Positions 35,501 through 44,438 of a stretch of DNA of 64,000 nt are shown one piece after another. Every line of letters begins with the position of its first letter. Position 1 is the stretch's first letter. The translations under genes and the position numbers were made by a program. The DNA comes from Acetatifactor sp. GTDB lineage: Bacteria > Bacillota > Clostridia > Lachnospirales > Lachnospiraceae. Under the pieces are notes generated by a model. The model was not told where the DNA came from. It saw only the letters and a list, made by a program, of their open reading frames with translations, and made no database searches. The DNA is taken from assembly GCA_024693365.1 (NCBI GenBank), contig JAILLF010000037.1:1-64000 (forward strand). Reading direction: 5' to 3'.

Positions 35501-36463
35501 GAAGGTTCTGCGGAGCAGGCAGGCATGACGGGCGAGAATGGTTCTAATATGCGCATGGCGATCGTGACGGCCCTTGGAGACGGAGATTTTATTGTGCGCT
35601 GCATGGCGCAGGAGCCGGACGGAAAGATCACGGTCATATCGGAGCTGGATTTCTCGGCAAAGGGAATTGGAACGGCCTTCTTAAATCCTTATGGATTCAT
35701 TTCGGGCGGTCTGTATTCCAAGAGCCTTGGCGACATTGGAAACGGAAACGAGAAAGGCTTTTCCTCCGCAAGGGAAGGGGAGAGCGCCGTGCTATTCGAA
35801 AACATTGATTTTGGCGAATACGGTTCCGATGAGATTACGATTCCCATCTTTGCGCTGGACGGAAATGAATATTCCGTGGAAATCTGGGAGGGCATGCCAG
35901 GTGAGGCAGGAAGCGAGCTGATCGACGTGCTGAAGTACCAAAAGCCATCCATTTGGAACGAATATCAGGAGGAGACCTGGAAGCTTCCGAGAAGGATCAA
36001 GGGAGTGACGAGCATTGGCCTGCGGATGAAGAATTTCAAGATCCATGTCAAGGGCTTCTCCTTCCGCAAGCTGGAAAAGGCATTTGGCCTATTGTATGCG
36101 AACGAGGCAACCAGGGTATACGGGGATGACTTCCAGATCCGCGGAAACCGCGTGGAAGGGATCGGAAACAACGTAACCATGGAATTTGAGAACATGGACT
36201 TTGGCGAGACGGGAACCAGCCAGATTGAGATCACCGGATGGACGCCGCTCAAGGTGAATACCATCCACCTTCGCTTTAAGCCGGAGGGCGAGGACGAGGT
36301 TGCGGCCCGCATGGCGGAATTTGCGGGCACGCAGAAAAATACGTATGCGACGCAGACGTTTACGTTCCAAAAGATCAGCGGAAGGGGCAGACTGGATCTG
36401 GTGTTCCTGCCCGGCTGTCAATTTAATTTGGAGTCCTTCAGATTCCGGAAAGACGAGGAATAA
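32549..36463 (+). CDS. GH2 family glycosidase, very large
   Basis: 1304 residues from ATG 32549. Domain order: jelly-roll sugar-binding domain (about 1-190), immunoglobulin-like domain with an inserted low-complexity stretch, TIM barrel (about 340-640), then several beta-rich domains to the end. Catalytic acid/base Glu460 lies in LWSIGNEIYD and the nucleophile Glu539 in YGSETASV, as in beta-galactosidase/beta-glucuronidase relatives. No signal peptide is visible, so the enzyme is probably cytoplasmic. Substrate not determinable. Two low-complexity insertions interrupt it: GKATAAGKATAAGK near residue 205 and a G/Q/E-rich stretch near residues 965-995. Confidence 0.88.
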   Translation: MRTSESNLQLWTDGWSFLKTSLNATWEEMQKRKKDFVPVELPHDWLIYDAKNLYEDGFGWYRKSFENPLSEGERLLLRFDGVYMDSTTYVNGKAVMDWKYGYTTFTADVTDYLKKGKNEIVVLVRHQAPNSRWYSGAGIYRNVWMKVCKKAWLPLDGTYAVIRPRGVETQENHAFDVKIKTEICVSTECAEISRGAEKATIAGKATAAGKATAAGKASVTVKDGESGANGLHAEYELSLEKPFEFAEKKTESELLFEHKFNGEWKGGKWNARVAEKASHKPVDGKACLEASLLTTIEDPAIWDVKAPNCYRLLVRLYDGKELLDYQTYVVGFRSIGFRPDQGLFLNGRTVKVHGVCEHHDLGCLGAAFNEKALQRQFMILREMGVNGIRTSHNPPAPEFMELADRMGFLVDSECFDMWERPKTQYDYARFFVDWAKKDVTSWVRRDRNHPSVFLWSIGNEIYDTHADDHGLEITRRLQGYVLENDPEENARVTIGSNYMPWKGAQKCADVVKMAGYNYGERLYNEHHKEHPDWIIYGSETASVVQSRGIYHFPLSQSILSDEDLQCSALGNSSTSWGAESTEKVIIDDRDAKFCFGQFIWTGFDYIGEPTPYHTKNSYFGQIDTAGFPKDPYYVFKAEWTDFKEKPMVHVFPYWDFNPGQIVDVRACTNAPAVELFVNGRRQGRQFIDHEKGLTLLGNWRVPYEPGTITAIAYDENGKEVARDERRSFEDSRQICLTPDKYEMRADEKDLIFLTIETLDSKGHLVENAVDRVTLKVEGPARLLGMDNGDSTDTDDYKAFSRKLFSGKLLAVIGATGENGIIRVTASGEGLRAGQVLLEAVGAAQTKAADAKPAGANATGAVWLEDCMKLKGAGKKENAKKGADGKEGGSACNGESHYVPTRKLELTAEEVKRKLSKRKKAMFLQVKIFPETATPNLIWKVVDASGIELPTAKIEEIMIQKAGITEQTNAGGQSGLADRPNVGGQEGSAEQAGMTGENGSNMRMAIVTALGDGDFIVRCMAQEPDGKITVISELDFSAKGIGTAFLNPYGFISGGLYSKSLGDIGNGNEKGFSSAREGESAVLFENIDFGEYGSDEITIPIFALDGNEYSVEIWEGMPGEAGSELIDVLKYQKPSIWNEYQEETWKLPRRIKGVTSIGLRMKNFKIHVKGFSFRKLEKAFGLLYANEATRVYGDDFQIRGNRVEGIGNNVTMEFENMDFGETGTSQIEITGWTPLKVNTIHLRFKPEGEDEVAARMAEFAGTQKNTYATQTFTFQKISGRGRLDLVFLPGCQFNLESFRFRKDEE
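33140..33200 (+). repeat. 18-base in-frame repeat inside the GH2 gene
   Basis: Units AAAGCAACAGCCGCAGGG at 33158-33175 and 33176-33193 are identical, with a diverged copy at 33140-33157 and a partial one after. They encode KATAAG repeats. Confidence 0.85.
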
Positions 36464-36469
36464 TTTGTT

Positions 36470-37447
36470 ATGTTACGTTACTTATTACCGGACGTTTCTG
36501 AGTCCCTGATGGCCTTACTGGGCATTCTGTTTGCCTTTGCGGCAACGGTGATCGCAACCGCAAAATTAGGTGATCACTTGCCAAAGGACGGCGGCAGGGA
36601 ATATGCGCATGACGGAAAGCTTTCCGCGGGAAAGCCAAGGGGAGCCGGCATCATTTTTGTACTGGCCTTTGTGGCCGCAACGCTGTTGTTTTTACCCCTG
36701 CAGGCAGAGCGAGTCATATACCTGATCCTGATCGTGATCTGCATGATGACGGGTTATCTGGATGATGCGGCGAAGACGCCCTGGGGCGAATACAAAAAAG
36801 GCTTCCTGGACCTTTGCGTGGCTGCCATGGTGGCCTTCACCTACGTAAAATACAACGGCTGTGAGGTGGAGCTGGCGATGTTTGGCATCAGCTTTGACCT
36901 GCCGGTATGGCTCTTTGTGATTCTGACCATCGTACTTGTGTGGGTCTCCGTCAACGTGACCAACTGCGCGGACGGCGTGGACGGACTCTCCGGAACGCTT
37001 GCGATCATCAGCATCCTGACCATCTACGTGCTGGATCTGCTGCGCGACAGGGAAGAGGATTTTGCGTTAATGAACCTTGTATTCTGCGTGGCAATCCTTG
37101 GATATCTATGGTTCAATGCAACGCCCAGTAAGCTGATGATGGGAGACGCGGGATCGCGTGCCATGGGACTTTTTATCAGTATTGCCATCTTAAAGACGGG
37201 TGCACCGATCCTGTACGTCCTCGTGGCGCTGGTATTGATTTTGGACGGCGGCCTTGGCCTGATCAAGGTTTCACTGATCCGGTTTGCAAAGATCCATATT
37301 ATGAAAAACGTGCGTACGCCCCTGCATGACCACGTGCGCAAGATCTGGAACTGGTCTAACACGCAGTGCGTATACCGATTTGCGATCATTCAGATTGTGG
37401 TGAGCGTTATAGCGATTTATGCGGTTGCATGTCAGATGGGATTATAG
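36470..37447 (+). CDS. mraY: MraY-like phospho-N-acetylmuramoyl-pentapeptide transferase
   Basis: 325 residues with about ten membrane segments. Conserved loops of the MraY/WecA family: GYLDDAAKTPWGEYKKG (the DD magnesium site), VNVTNCADGVDGLSG and MGDAGSRAMGLF. The usual HHH motif is replaced by TPLHDHVRKIWNW, a small departure. It makes lipid I on the inner membrane face, or is a paralogue acting on another sugar-phosphate. It is outside a division/cell-wall cluster, which favours a paralogue. It follows the GH2 gene by six bases with GAGGAA as ribosome site. Confidence 0.88.
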   Translation: MLRYLLPDVSESLMALLGILFAFAATVIATAKLGDHLPKDGGREYAHDGKLSAGKPRGAGIIFVLAFVAATLLFLPLQAERVIYLILIVICMMTGYLDDAAKTPWGEYKKGFLDLCVAAMVAFTYVKYNGCEVELAMFGISFDLPVWLFVILTIVLVWVSVNVTNCADGVDGLSGTLAIISILTIYVLDLLRDREEDFALMNLVFCVAILGYLWFNATPSKLMMGDAGSRAMGLFISIAILKTGAPILYVLVALVLILDGGLGLIKVSLIRFAKIHIMKNVRTPLHDHVRKIWNWSNTQCVYRFAIIQIVVSVIAIYAVACQMGL

Positions 37448-37465
37448 AAATGGAGTGTGGAAGAA

Positions 37466-37969
37466 ATGTATGATGAATTGACGCCGAGTGATGTAAAGAA
37501 GATGCAGGAAGAGATCGAGTACCGCAAGGTTGTGGTGCGGCAGCAGGCTTTGGCTGACGTGAAGGAAGCCAGGGCGCACGGGGATCTCTCAGAAAATTTT
37601 GAATATCATGCAGCCAAGAAGGTAAAAAATCAGAACGAGAGCAGAATCCGTTACCTTGAGAGGATGATCAAGACGGCAAAGGTGATTTCCGAGGATTCCG
37701 CGGAGGATGAGGTTGGAATCAACAATACCGTGACGGTGGAGTTTGTGGATGACGGAAGCGTTGAGACCTACAAAATCGTGACGACGGTCCGCGGGAATTC
37801 TCTCGAGGGTCTTATCAGCAATGAATCGCCCCTTGGCAAGGCACTCCTTGGAAAGAAGGAGGGGGAGATCGTTCACGTTGAGGTCAATCCCGCCATTGAG
37901 TATGACGTAAAGATCGTAAAGATCGAGAATACCGTGGACGACGGCACGGATAAGATCCGCAGCTTCTAG
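37466..37969 (+). CDS. greA: GreA/GreB family transcription elongation factor
   Basis: 167 residues from ATG 37466 (GGAG ten bases upstream; a GTG nine bases earlier overlaps the ribosome site). The N-terminal coiled coil carries ADVKEARAHGDLSENFEYHA with the acidic tip, and the C-terminal FKBP-like domain carries ESPLGKALLGKKEGE. It rescues backtracked RNA polymerase. It lies 18 bases after mraY. Confidence 0.9.
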   Translation: MYDELTPSDVKKMQEEIEYRKVVVRQQALADVKEARAHGDLSENFEYHAAKKVKNQNESRIRYLERMIKTAKVISEDSAEDEVGINNTVTVEFVDDGSVETYKIVTTVRGNSLEGLISNESPLGKALLGKKEGEIVHVEVNPAIEYDVKIVKIENTVDDGTDKIRSF

Positions 37970-38039
37970 AAAACGTTGATCACGCGCGAAATGACGCTAC
38001 GTAAGGATCAGCACAAAGAAGAAATGAGGGAAACGCAAC

Positions 38040-39806
38040 ATGGCTGAGCATAAAATGAGATATCTTGCAATGCGGCAGGCAGGTGATCCGCTTCCGGGCG
38101 AAGAGGACGCGGAGAACCAAGGCGTCAAGAAAGCCGCAGAAGGGGCAGACTCGGAAGGAACAGGCACGGAAACGACAGGCTCTGAAGAAGCCGGAACGGA
38201 AGAGAAAGCCGCAGAAGGGGCAGGCTCGGAAACGACTGGCACGGAAACGGCCGGTACGGAAAAAAAGGAAAACGCAGGCGCTGCGCCCGCGGAAAAGTCC
38301 GCAGGCATGCCCGTAAATGCACGGAGAAGCAAGGATTCTGATGAGATCTGGGTGAAGAAGGATTATGTTTTGTTTGATCTCGACGGCACGCTGACGGATC
38401 CGAAAATCGGGATTACGACCTGCGTGCAATATGCGTTGAAGTCTTTTGGAATCGACGAGCCTGACCTCGATAAGCTAGAAACGTTTATTGGACCTCCCCT
38501 GCAGGACAGTTTCAAGAAATACTATGGCTTTGACGACAAAAAGGCGCAGGAGGCAGTGGAAAAATACCGTGAGCGCTTTAAGGAAAAGGGGATGTTTGAG
38601 AATGAGCTCTACGCAGGGATCCCAGAGATGCTAAAGCGCTTAAAAATGCGCGGCATTCACCTTGGCGTAGCCTCCAGCAAGCCGGCGGTTTACGTGGAGC
38701 AGATTCTCGAGCATTTTCATATCAAAGATTATTTTGAAGTCATCGTGGGCAGTGAGCTTGACGGGAGGAGGACGGATAAGGCCGAAGTTATACTGGAAGC
38801 AATCCGGTGGTTTTCCCAAAAGGGCACCGTACAAAAGCACCGGGTACTCATGGTGGGTGACCGCAGCTATGACATGGACGGCGCAAAGCGCGTGGGCATA
38901 GAGTCCGTGGGCGTGACCTTTGGCTACGGCAGCATGCAGGAATTGATGGAAGCGCATGCCGACTATATCGTGCGCTCCGTCGAAGAACTAAAGCGATTTC
39001 TGCTACGCGGTTTTGAGGACGTGGAAAAGATTCTCACGACCGGTCAAAAGACATGGCTTTTAATCTCGCAGTTTGTGCTCTTTCTTGCAGCCCGAGAGCT
39101 GGTAAAAAACCTGGGTTTGTTGGCATTGGCCAGTCTTGGCGTAAAGACCGTTTCGGATGACTTGGGCATGGTGATCCTTGGCGCGGCTTACGTGGCAGCC
39201 GGATTTGCCATTTTCAAGGTCGCGAAGGGCATCGTTTTGAGAATGAAGGATGACATGCACCTAACTCACTTAAAGCCGGAATCCAGGAAAAACTATTGGA
39301 TTCTGGGCATTGCAACCATCGCCCTTTCCTTTGGCGTGACGATGCTGATGAATCTGAGCGGGTTTGGGGACGATGCAGGAAGCTTCCAAAAGATTGCTTC
39401 TAACCTGGGACAAGCGTCCCTGTGGACTTCGCTATTCACCTATGGTTTGATCATACCCATTGCGGAAGAGATGCTATTCCGCGGCATTGCCTTTGGTTAT
39501 GCCAGAAAATTTTTTGACGTACGGACGGCGATTATTGGCTCCGCAATTCTGTTTGGCGCCTATTGCGGCAACATGGAGCAAGCCCTGTTCCTCACCGTCA
39601 TGGGGTACTTTATGGCGTATGCCTATGAGTACTTTGGAAGCTTTTTGGTACCCGTTCTGATGCATGTTGGAATGAACATGGTATTACTTTTGGTCGAATA
39701 CGCCGGACTCGGCGGAACGTTCTTTGTCAGCTGGCCGTCTTGCGTGATTTTTATGATCGTTGGCTGCACTGGCGCAGTCCTTTTGGCAAGGCAAAAAAAG
39801 ATTTAA
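38040..39806 (+). CDS. HAD hydrolase fused to CPBP membrane peptidase domain
   Basis: 588 residues. Residues about 25-95 are a T/E/G/A repeat linker (AEGADSEGTGTETTGSEE). Residues about 105-320 are a phosphoglycolate-phosphatase-like HAD domain: FDLDGTLTDP, GVASSKPAVYVE, VGDRSYDMDGAKRVG. Residues about 340-588 have membrane helices and a CPBP (CAAX protease/Abi) domain with EEMLFRG near 476 and LMHVGMN near 542. The second CPBP motif reads FGAYCGN, with Cys where the metal-binding His is expected. The soluble enzyme is thus tethered to a possibly altered membrane protease. Confidence 0.85.
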   Translation: MAEHKMRYLAMRQAGDPLPGEEDAENQGVKKAAEGADSEGTGTETTGSEEAGTEEKAAEGAGSETTGTETAGTEKKENAGAAPAEKSAGMPVNARRSKDSDEIWVKKDYVLFDLDGTLTDPKIGITTCVQYALKSFGIDEPDLDKLETFIGPPLQDSFKKYYGFDDKKAQEAVEKYRERFKEKGMFENELYAGIPEMLKRLKMRGIHLGVASSKPAVYVEQILEHFHIKDYFEVIVGSELDGRRTDKAEVILEAIRWFSQKGTVQKHRVLMVGDRSYDMDGAKRVGIESVGVTFGYGSMQELMEAHADYIVRSVEELKRFLLRGFEDVEKILTTGQKTWLLISQFVLFLAARELVKNLGLLALASLGVKTVSDDLGMVILGAAYVAAGFAIFKVAKGIVLRMKDDMHLTHLKPESRKNYWILGIATIALSFGVTMLMNLSGFGDDAGSFQKIASNLGQASLWTSLFTYGLIIPIAEEMLFRGIAFGYARKFFDVRTAIIGSAILFGAYCGNMEQALFLTVMGYFMAYAYEYFGSFLVPVLMHVGMNMVLLLVEYAGLGGTFFVSWPSCVIFMIVGCTGAVLLARQKKI

Positions 39807-39810
39807 TCAT

Positions 39811-39849
39811 TTCCCGGGAAGAAAAGATTGTTTTCTCCCGGGGTTTTCT
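39811..39849 (+). terminator. rho-independent terminator
   Basis: CCCGGGAAGAAAA pairs with TTTTCTCCCGGG allowing one bulge, followed by TTTTCTTT. It closes the mraY-greA-HAD/CPBP run. Confidence 0.75.
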
Positions 39850-39893
39850 TTGCGCAAATATCGGAAAATAGACAAAGTGAGAAGTTTTGTTTA

Positions 39894-39921
39894 TTGAAGT
39901 AGGTCCGAAAATGAGTATAAT
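39894..39921 (+). promoter_or_regulatory. promoter of the surface-protein locus
   Basis: TTGAAG (39894-39899), 16 bases, TATAAT (39916-39921), with a second TATAAT overlapping just after. About 55 bases ahead of the O-antigen-ligase-like gene. Confidence 0.6.
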
Positions 39922-39976
39922 ATAATTGTGTGGAGAATAAGCAAACTATGGACGAAATGAGGAGCAGGGAAATGAC

Positions 39977-41551
39977 GTGAAGAAAGTATGCGGAGAAGTC
40001 TGGGATAAACGAAAAATATTGGCCATGGCGTATTCGCTTTTTATTTTCTTGATCCTTCCGCTCTATATGAAAAACGGATTTGTCATGATCGGCGATGCCA
40101 AGTATGAGCTGTATTTTAATGGGACGGTTCTCATGACCGGCATGAGCCTTTTGATGCTCCTTTCCGGTATCGTAAGCGGGAAGGCTGATCTGAAAAAAGA
40201 GAGATCTTATGCGGAAATCATGGCGCTTTTCTTTGGCATCGTAACGCTGGTGAGTGTTTTCTTCGGCATGGAGACTCACATTGCCCTATGGGGGTATTCG
40301 GATTGGCACATGGGCGGAATCACGCAACTAATGACCATTTTGGGTTTCTTTGTCATGAAAAACTGGACGGAGGATGACCGGTGGAGCTTTATCTTTCTGG
40401 GAATCAGTTCTCTGGCGATATGTGGATTATCCGTGGCAAACAGGCACGGTGCTGATCCCCTAAATGCATATTCCGGCATGGATTGGTTCGAATGGAACCG
40501 CAGAAACCTGATCGCAACCATTGGAAACATCAACTGGGCTTGTTGTTTTATGGCAATCGGCGTGCCACTGCTTTTGTGGGCGGCATGGATCTTGGAAGGC
40601 AAGCTTAGAATCTGGGGATACGTTGGCGCGTGGATCGCCATTGCGGGAATTTTACTGCAGGGAAGCGATGCAGGTATTCTTGACCTTGTCGTGATCATGG
40701 CAGTGCTGTTATGGATCTCTGCAGACCGCTGGGACAGGCTGCTTAGGACGATTGAGATCATAACGCTGATTCCTCTTTTTTGGAGCGTGTACTCCGTCTT
40801 TCAGATTCATCTGGTCACGCCTGCGGACGTGGATATCATGGGAAAACATTATTCCCTGTTATGGCTGATGCCGTTGGCGATATGCATCACCATCCGGTAC
40901 GGCGCCGGAAAGCTTGCGAAACGCGACGGGGAATCCTGCAGACTGAAAAAACCGATCCGCATTGGGATTGTAGTGGCGGTGCTGGCGGGAGCGGTCATAT
41001 TTGTATTATGTCAGATCTCAGACGGTGTTTGGACGGCTTTGGGAAATAAAGAAGTTTTAAGATTCAGTGATTCCTGGGGGAGCCTGCGGGGAGGCGTTTG
41101 GAAAGAATCCATACGGTGCTTTGGGAAAATGGGTATTTCGCGAAAGCTATTTGGTGCCGGACCGGATTGCTATGCAATTCTTATGGAGAGCATGGGGACA
41201 AGGCTCGCAGCGGAAGGACAGTGGGAAAGCGCCGTTTATGCCAATGCGCATAACGAATACCTTACAATGCTGATCAATGAGGGCATTCTTGGCGTGGTTA
41301 CGTATTTCGGAATCTATGCCTGCGTGGCGGCGAGGCTTGCGTCAGATAAAAGGCGGCAGCCCAAGACCGTTTTGGGCATTCTGATTTTGACCAGTTATCT
41401 TGGAAATCAGTTTTTTTCTTTTCAACAGGTTATTTCTACGCCCATGATGCTTATGATTTTGGGAATCATGGACGCGGAAAACATAAAGTTGTCAGACAAC
41501 GTGAGAAATGCTACAATGATAGAAAAACGGGAAAGAGAGGGGAAAAAATGA
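39977..41551 (+). CDS. O-antigen ligase / polymerase-like membrane protein
   Basis: 524 residues with about 12 membrane segments and the Wzy_C-type signature between late helices: SLRGGVWKESIRCFG, FGAGPDCYA and YANAHNEYLTMLINEG. Such proteins polymerise or ligate lipid-linked surface glycans outside the membrane. In a Gram-positive this suggests a capsule, teichoic-acid-like polymer or glycosylation of surface proteins. The start is GTG, spaced behind AGGAGCAGGGA. Its stop overlaps the start of the next gene by four bases, so it is translationally coupled to a surface protein of the repeated-C-terminal-domain family. Confidence 0.85.
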   Translation: MKKVCGEVWDKRKILAMAYSLFIFLILPLYMKNGFVMIGDAKYELYFNGTVLMTGMSLLMLLSGIVSGKADLKKERSYAEIMALFFGIVTLVSVFFGMETHIALWGYSDWHMGGITQLMTILGFFVMKNWTEDDRWSFIFLGISSLAICGLSVANRHGADPLNAYSGMDWFEWNRRNLIATIGNINWACCFMAIGVPLLLWAAWILEGKLRIWGYVGAWIAIAGILLQGSDAGILDLVVIMAVLLWISADRWDRLLRTIEIITLIPLFWSVYSVFQIHLVTPADVDIMGKHYSLLWLMPLAICITIRYGAGKLAKRDGESCRLKKPIRIGIVVAVLAGAVIFVLCQISDGVWTALGNKEVLRFSDSWGSLRGGVWKESIRCFGKMGISRKLFGAGPDCYAILMESMGTRLAAEGQWESAVYANAHNEYLTMLINEGILGVVTYFGIYACVAARLASDKRRQPKTVLGILILTSYLGNQFFSFQQVISTPMMLMILGIMDAENIKLSDNVRNATMIEKREREGKK

Positions 41552-44058
41552 AAACGAAAAAGATTTTTAGTGGTCTTGGTTTTGGAATCATTTTGCTTGC
41601 GTTTGCGGTGGCTCTATTCAATGTCGATTTTTGGATGAAGACATATGCGTGGCCCGGTGGAACGACCAGCGGAAACAACACGGCCAGCGGAAACAACACC
41701 ACCACCAGCGGCAACAACACCATCAGCGGGAACAATACCGAGCAGGAGAAGATTCCGCTGATCCGAGGGGTTGACGGCAGTGGCGAGTACGTTGAGATAG
41801 ACCTGAATTACTTAGAAAGCGTAATCGAAAAAGATGAAGAACTGATGGAGTATTATTTTGAGTCTGGCTACGTGACTCAATGGTTTATGAGTGGATCACG
41901 CATTGAGACTCCACGGATCGATACGACAAGAATCCCGATTACTACTGACATGGCAGGCAAAGAAGTCTATGCGTATATTACCATTGGGAAATTCGTTCTG
42001 CAGACCACTTCGGTCACGATAGCGTCCGGCCCCGCCAGAATTATAGAAGAGCCGGTGGACATAGTCGCCTGCGTCTTTGACAGTCATGCGTTCCAGGTTA
42101 CCACGGAGAATGCACAGTCCTACGTATGGCACGTGGAAGATAAGAATGGTAACGAGGTTTCCCTCGATTACATCAATCAGAATGACCTTGCTTTCGTGGA
42201 GCCGCACGTTTTCCAATGGGGTGCGGAGCTTCAGTTTTACTATTTGCATCCCGACATGGATGGGATGAGAATTTATTGTGACGTTTCCGGAGGCGGGAGG
42301 ACCGTTCGCACCAGAAAGGCCCTGCTCACGGTGGAGAAGAAGATCATGTACCTCGAGGCAACGCCGGTAGATTATCAGAAGGCAGTGGCCGGTGCAAACG
42401 TTGTGGACTTCCGTACCATCAACATGAGGGAAAAGGATTATGCCACTGCTTCCAACGTGAAGTGGCTTTCCAACGGCTCCGTCGTAAGCTATAAGGAGAT
42501 GGTGGCCGGAGAGAAGCTGACCATTCAGTTTGAAGTAGATCTGGATGAGGGATTTGAATTTAATAACGAGGTTTATTGTCACGTTTGGCTGCCTGAAGGA
42601 CTCCTTTACGCACAGCGGGTTCCCGGAGTGGCTTATTCTTCCACGCACGCGGTATATCAATGCGAGTATACCGTCCAGGATACAAAAAAGATCACGGACG
42701 TTGCAATCAGTGGCATCACGGTTCCCAAGGAGGGAGCGAAGCTCACCGCCGGAAGCGTTCCCGAGAATGCGAATTACTGGATTGCAACGGAGCTTTGGGC
42801 AGAGTATGACGAGGATTTTAACGTCGTAAAGTCGCTTATGCCGGGTCATGTTTTTGAAGAAGGGAAAATCTATTTATATACGGCAACCATTTTCACGGAT
42901 TTGCCATACGAATTTGCAAATAATAACGGTGCTTTTGGCGGTACGATATCGGTGAACGGAGAGCTGGCCATGCTTCTCGATGAGGCGTATTCGAATGCCA
43001 TTAGAGATGACCGGGAAAAGAGATTAGAGTACGGAACGTCAGCATATCACTATTCGTTTTCACCTGATTACCGAGGAAGAATTACTTATTCCCGGCTGTA
43101 CGTTGCGGAACCGGAAGGAAACTATGACAAGAACCTTAAGATTGCCAAGAAATCCCTTACGCTTTATGACACGATAGCAATGGAATTCAAGATTGACAAG
43201 GCATCGTTTGATGCATTGTATAAGGATCCCTACGTGATGGTAACCCAAAATGGCGTGGAGAAAAAGCTTACGCAATACAGGCTTAGCGATGATGGCAAAT
43301 ATTACGTGTTTACCGTCAGGGTTGCGCCCCATCAGTTGGGTGATGAGGTGAAGGTTGTGCCCCACGGAACAGGAACGGTTACTCATGGTTTGGATATGCA
43401 GGGCGTAGCCATGAGATACTCCGTTGCGACTTACTGTCGGAACATGCTCAGTAAGAATGAGTATCTGGGCGAAGATAACGAGAGCTTTAGGAGGCTTTTG
43501 GTGGATATCCTTCGCTATGGCGATGCCGCACAGATTTACATGAATTATAAGACGGATGATCTTGTCAGCTCTTACCTCCTGGATGACCAGCTCTACTGGG
43601 GAACGGACGTGAACGTGCCCATGATCTATCATTCGGTAAAGGACAAAAATTATGCAACGGTAAGCGCTGAGAGCGCACTGGCAAACATTGAAAAGGCGTC
43701 TCTTTTCCTGGAAGCGGCCGTTAACATTCAATTCAAGTATTCGGCAGACAACTTAAGAAATCTTCGCATTATAGTGAAGGATTATGAGGGAGTGCGAGAC
43801 GCATATAGTGCAGATGCAAATCTGACTGATGCAAACGGATTGTACTACGTAATGTTCAACAAATTGAACGCAAGCGAGATGAGGAAGACGGTCTATGCGA
43901 CGGTTATGCGAGGAAATCATCCGGTCAGCAACACGTATCGCTACAGCATTGAGTCCTACGCGGCATCCATGAAGGGCAAAGGGATTCCTAATCTTGACAA
44001 CCTTCTCGATGCAATGATGCGCTACGGAGATTCCGCGGCGGATTACGTTAACCAATAA
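41548..44058 (+). CDS. surface protein A: Ig-like region plus RYGD C-terminal domain
   Basis: 836 residues. Residues 8-28 are a signal or anchor. A linker with four SGNNT repeats follows (about 38-65). Residues about 70-525 are beta-rich Ig-like segments without a recognised name. Residues about 530-836 are the C-terminal domain shared by six proteins in this window: KKSLTLYDTIAMEFK, YKDPYVMVTQNG, RVAPHQLGD, RRLLVDILRYGDAAQIY, IEKASLFLEAAVNIQFKY, MRKTVYATVM, NTYRYSIESYAAS and LLDAMMRYGDSA. No LPXTG or S-layer motif is seen, so the C-terminal domain may itself mediate attachment. Function unknown. Confidence 0.8.
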   Translation: MKTKKIFSGLGFGIILLAFAVALFNVDFWMKTYAWPGGTTSGNNTASGNNTTTSGNNTISGNNTEQEKIPLIRGVDGSGEYVEIDLNYLESVIEKDEELMEYYFESGYVTQWFMSGSRIETPRIDTTRIPITTDMAGKEVYAYITIGKFVLQTTSVTIASGPARIIEEPVDIVACVFDSHAFQVTTENAQSYVWHVEDKNGNEVSLDYINQNDLAFVEPHVFQWGAELQFYYLHPDMDGMRIYCDVSGGGRTVRTRKALLTVEKKIMYLEATPVDYQKAVAGANVVDFRTINMREKDYATASNVKWLSNGSVVSYKEMVAGEKLTIQFEVDLDEGFEFNNEVYCHVWLPEGLLYAQRVPGVAYSSTHAVYQCEYTVQDTKKITDVAISGITVPKEGAKLTAGSVPENANYWIATELWAEYDEDFNVVKSLMPGHVFEEGKIYLYTATIFTDLPYEFANNNGAFGGTISVNGELAMLLDEAYSNAIRDDREKRLEYGTSAYHYSFSPDYRGRITYSRLYVAEPEGNYDKNLKIAKKSLTLYDTIAMEFKIDKASFDALYKDPYVMVTQNGVEKKLTQYRLSDDGKYYVFTVRVAPHQLGDEVKVVPHGTGTVTHGLDMQGVAMRYSVATYCRNMLSKNEYLGEDNESFRRLLVDILRYGDAAQIYMNYKTDDLVSSYLLDDQLYWGTDVNVPMIYHSVKDKNYATVSAESALANIEKASLFLEAAVNIQFKYSADNLRNLRIIVKDYEGVRDAYSADANLTDANGLYYVMFNKLNASEMRKTVYATVMRGNHPVSNTYRYSIESYAASMKGKGIPNLDNLLDAMMRYGDSAADYVNQ

Positions 44059-44100
44059 AACGTGACAAGGGGACGTGTTTAGTGACACGTCCTCTTTTTT
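44059..44100 (+). terminator. REP-like palindrome F acting as terminator
   Basis: AGGGGACGTGT (44068-44078) pairs with ACACGTCCTCT (44085-44095), followed by a run of T. It carries the GGGGACGTGT core of the REP-like family and sits directly after surface protein A. Confidence 0.8.
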
Positions 44101-44264
44101 TTTCAAAAAACATGGGAGAAAACTGCAATTACGTTACTATGGAATTGCTTTATCGAATGCAAAATGATAAAATGAATTATTAGACAACGCCAATTTGCGA
44201 ATAACGTAACGGATTATGAAGATTGGGACAAAAGAAGATTCACGCGATGAGAACAGGAGAGGAT

Positions 44265-44438
44265 ATGGCAGGCATGAAATTAAGTCAAAAAATGGAAAAC
44301 AGAATAAGGATCATGATTGCGATGATTTTATTTGCAATGATCCTGATGATCCCGCAGACGGTCCAGGCAGCTTTGGATCTAAGCGAGGAAGGGGTTTACC
44401 AAGCGATCCTGGCAATGCAGGATGAGTATTATGAATGA
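44265..44438 (+). pseudogene. signal-peptide fragment of surface protein B
   Basis: 58 codons in the same frame as the following gene: signal peptide (MENRIRIMIAMILFAMILMI, then PQTVQA), then LDLSEEGVYQAILAMQDEYYE and a TGA. The intact paralogue at 54557 reads DLSPEGIYQ...EYYEGRSWSDADSYAW, so the TGA replaces a glycine codon. The next gene starts at the ATG right after this stop. AGGAGAGG precedes the ATG at 44265. The pair is one gene split by a single nonsense codon. Confidence 0.8.

Noticed and set aside
44436..44438. TGA read as selenocysteine or other recoding
   Set aside because: The paralogue has Gly here, and no SECIS-like structure or selenocysteine gene is evident.
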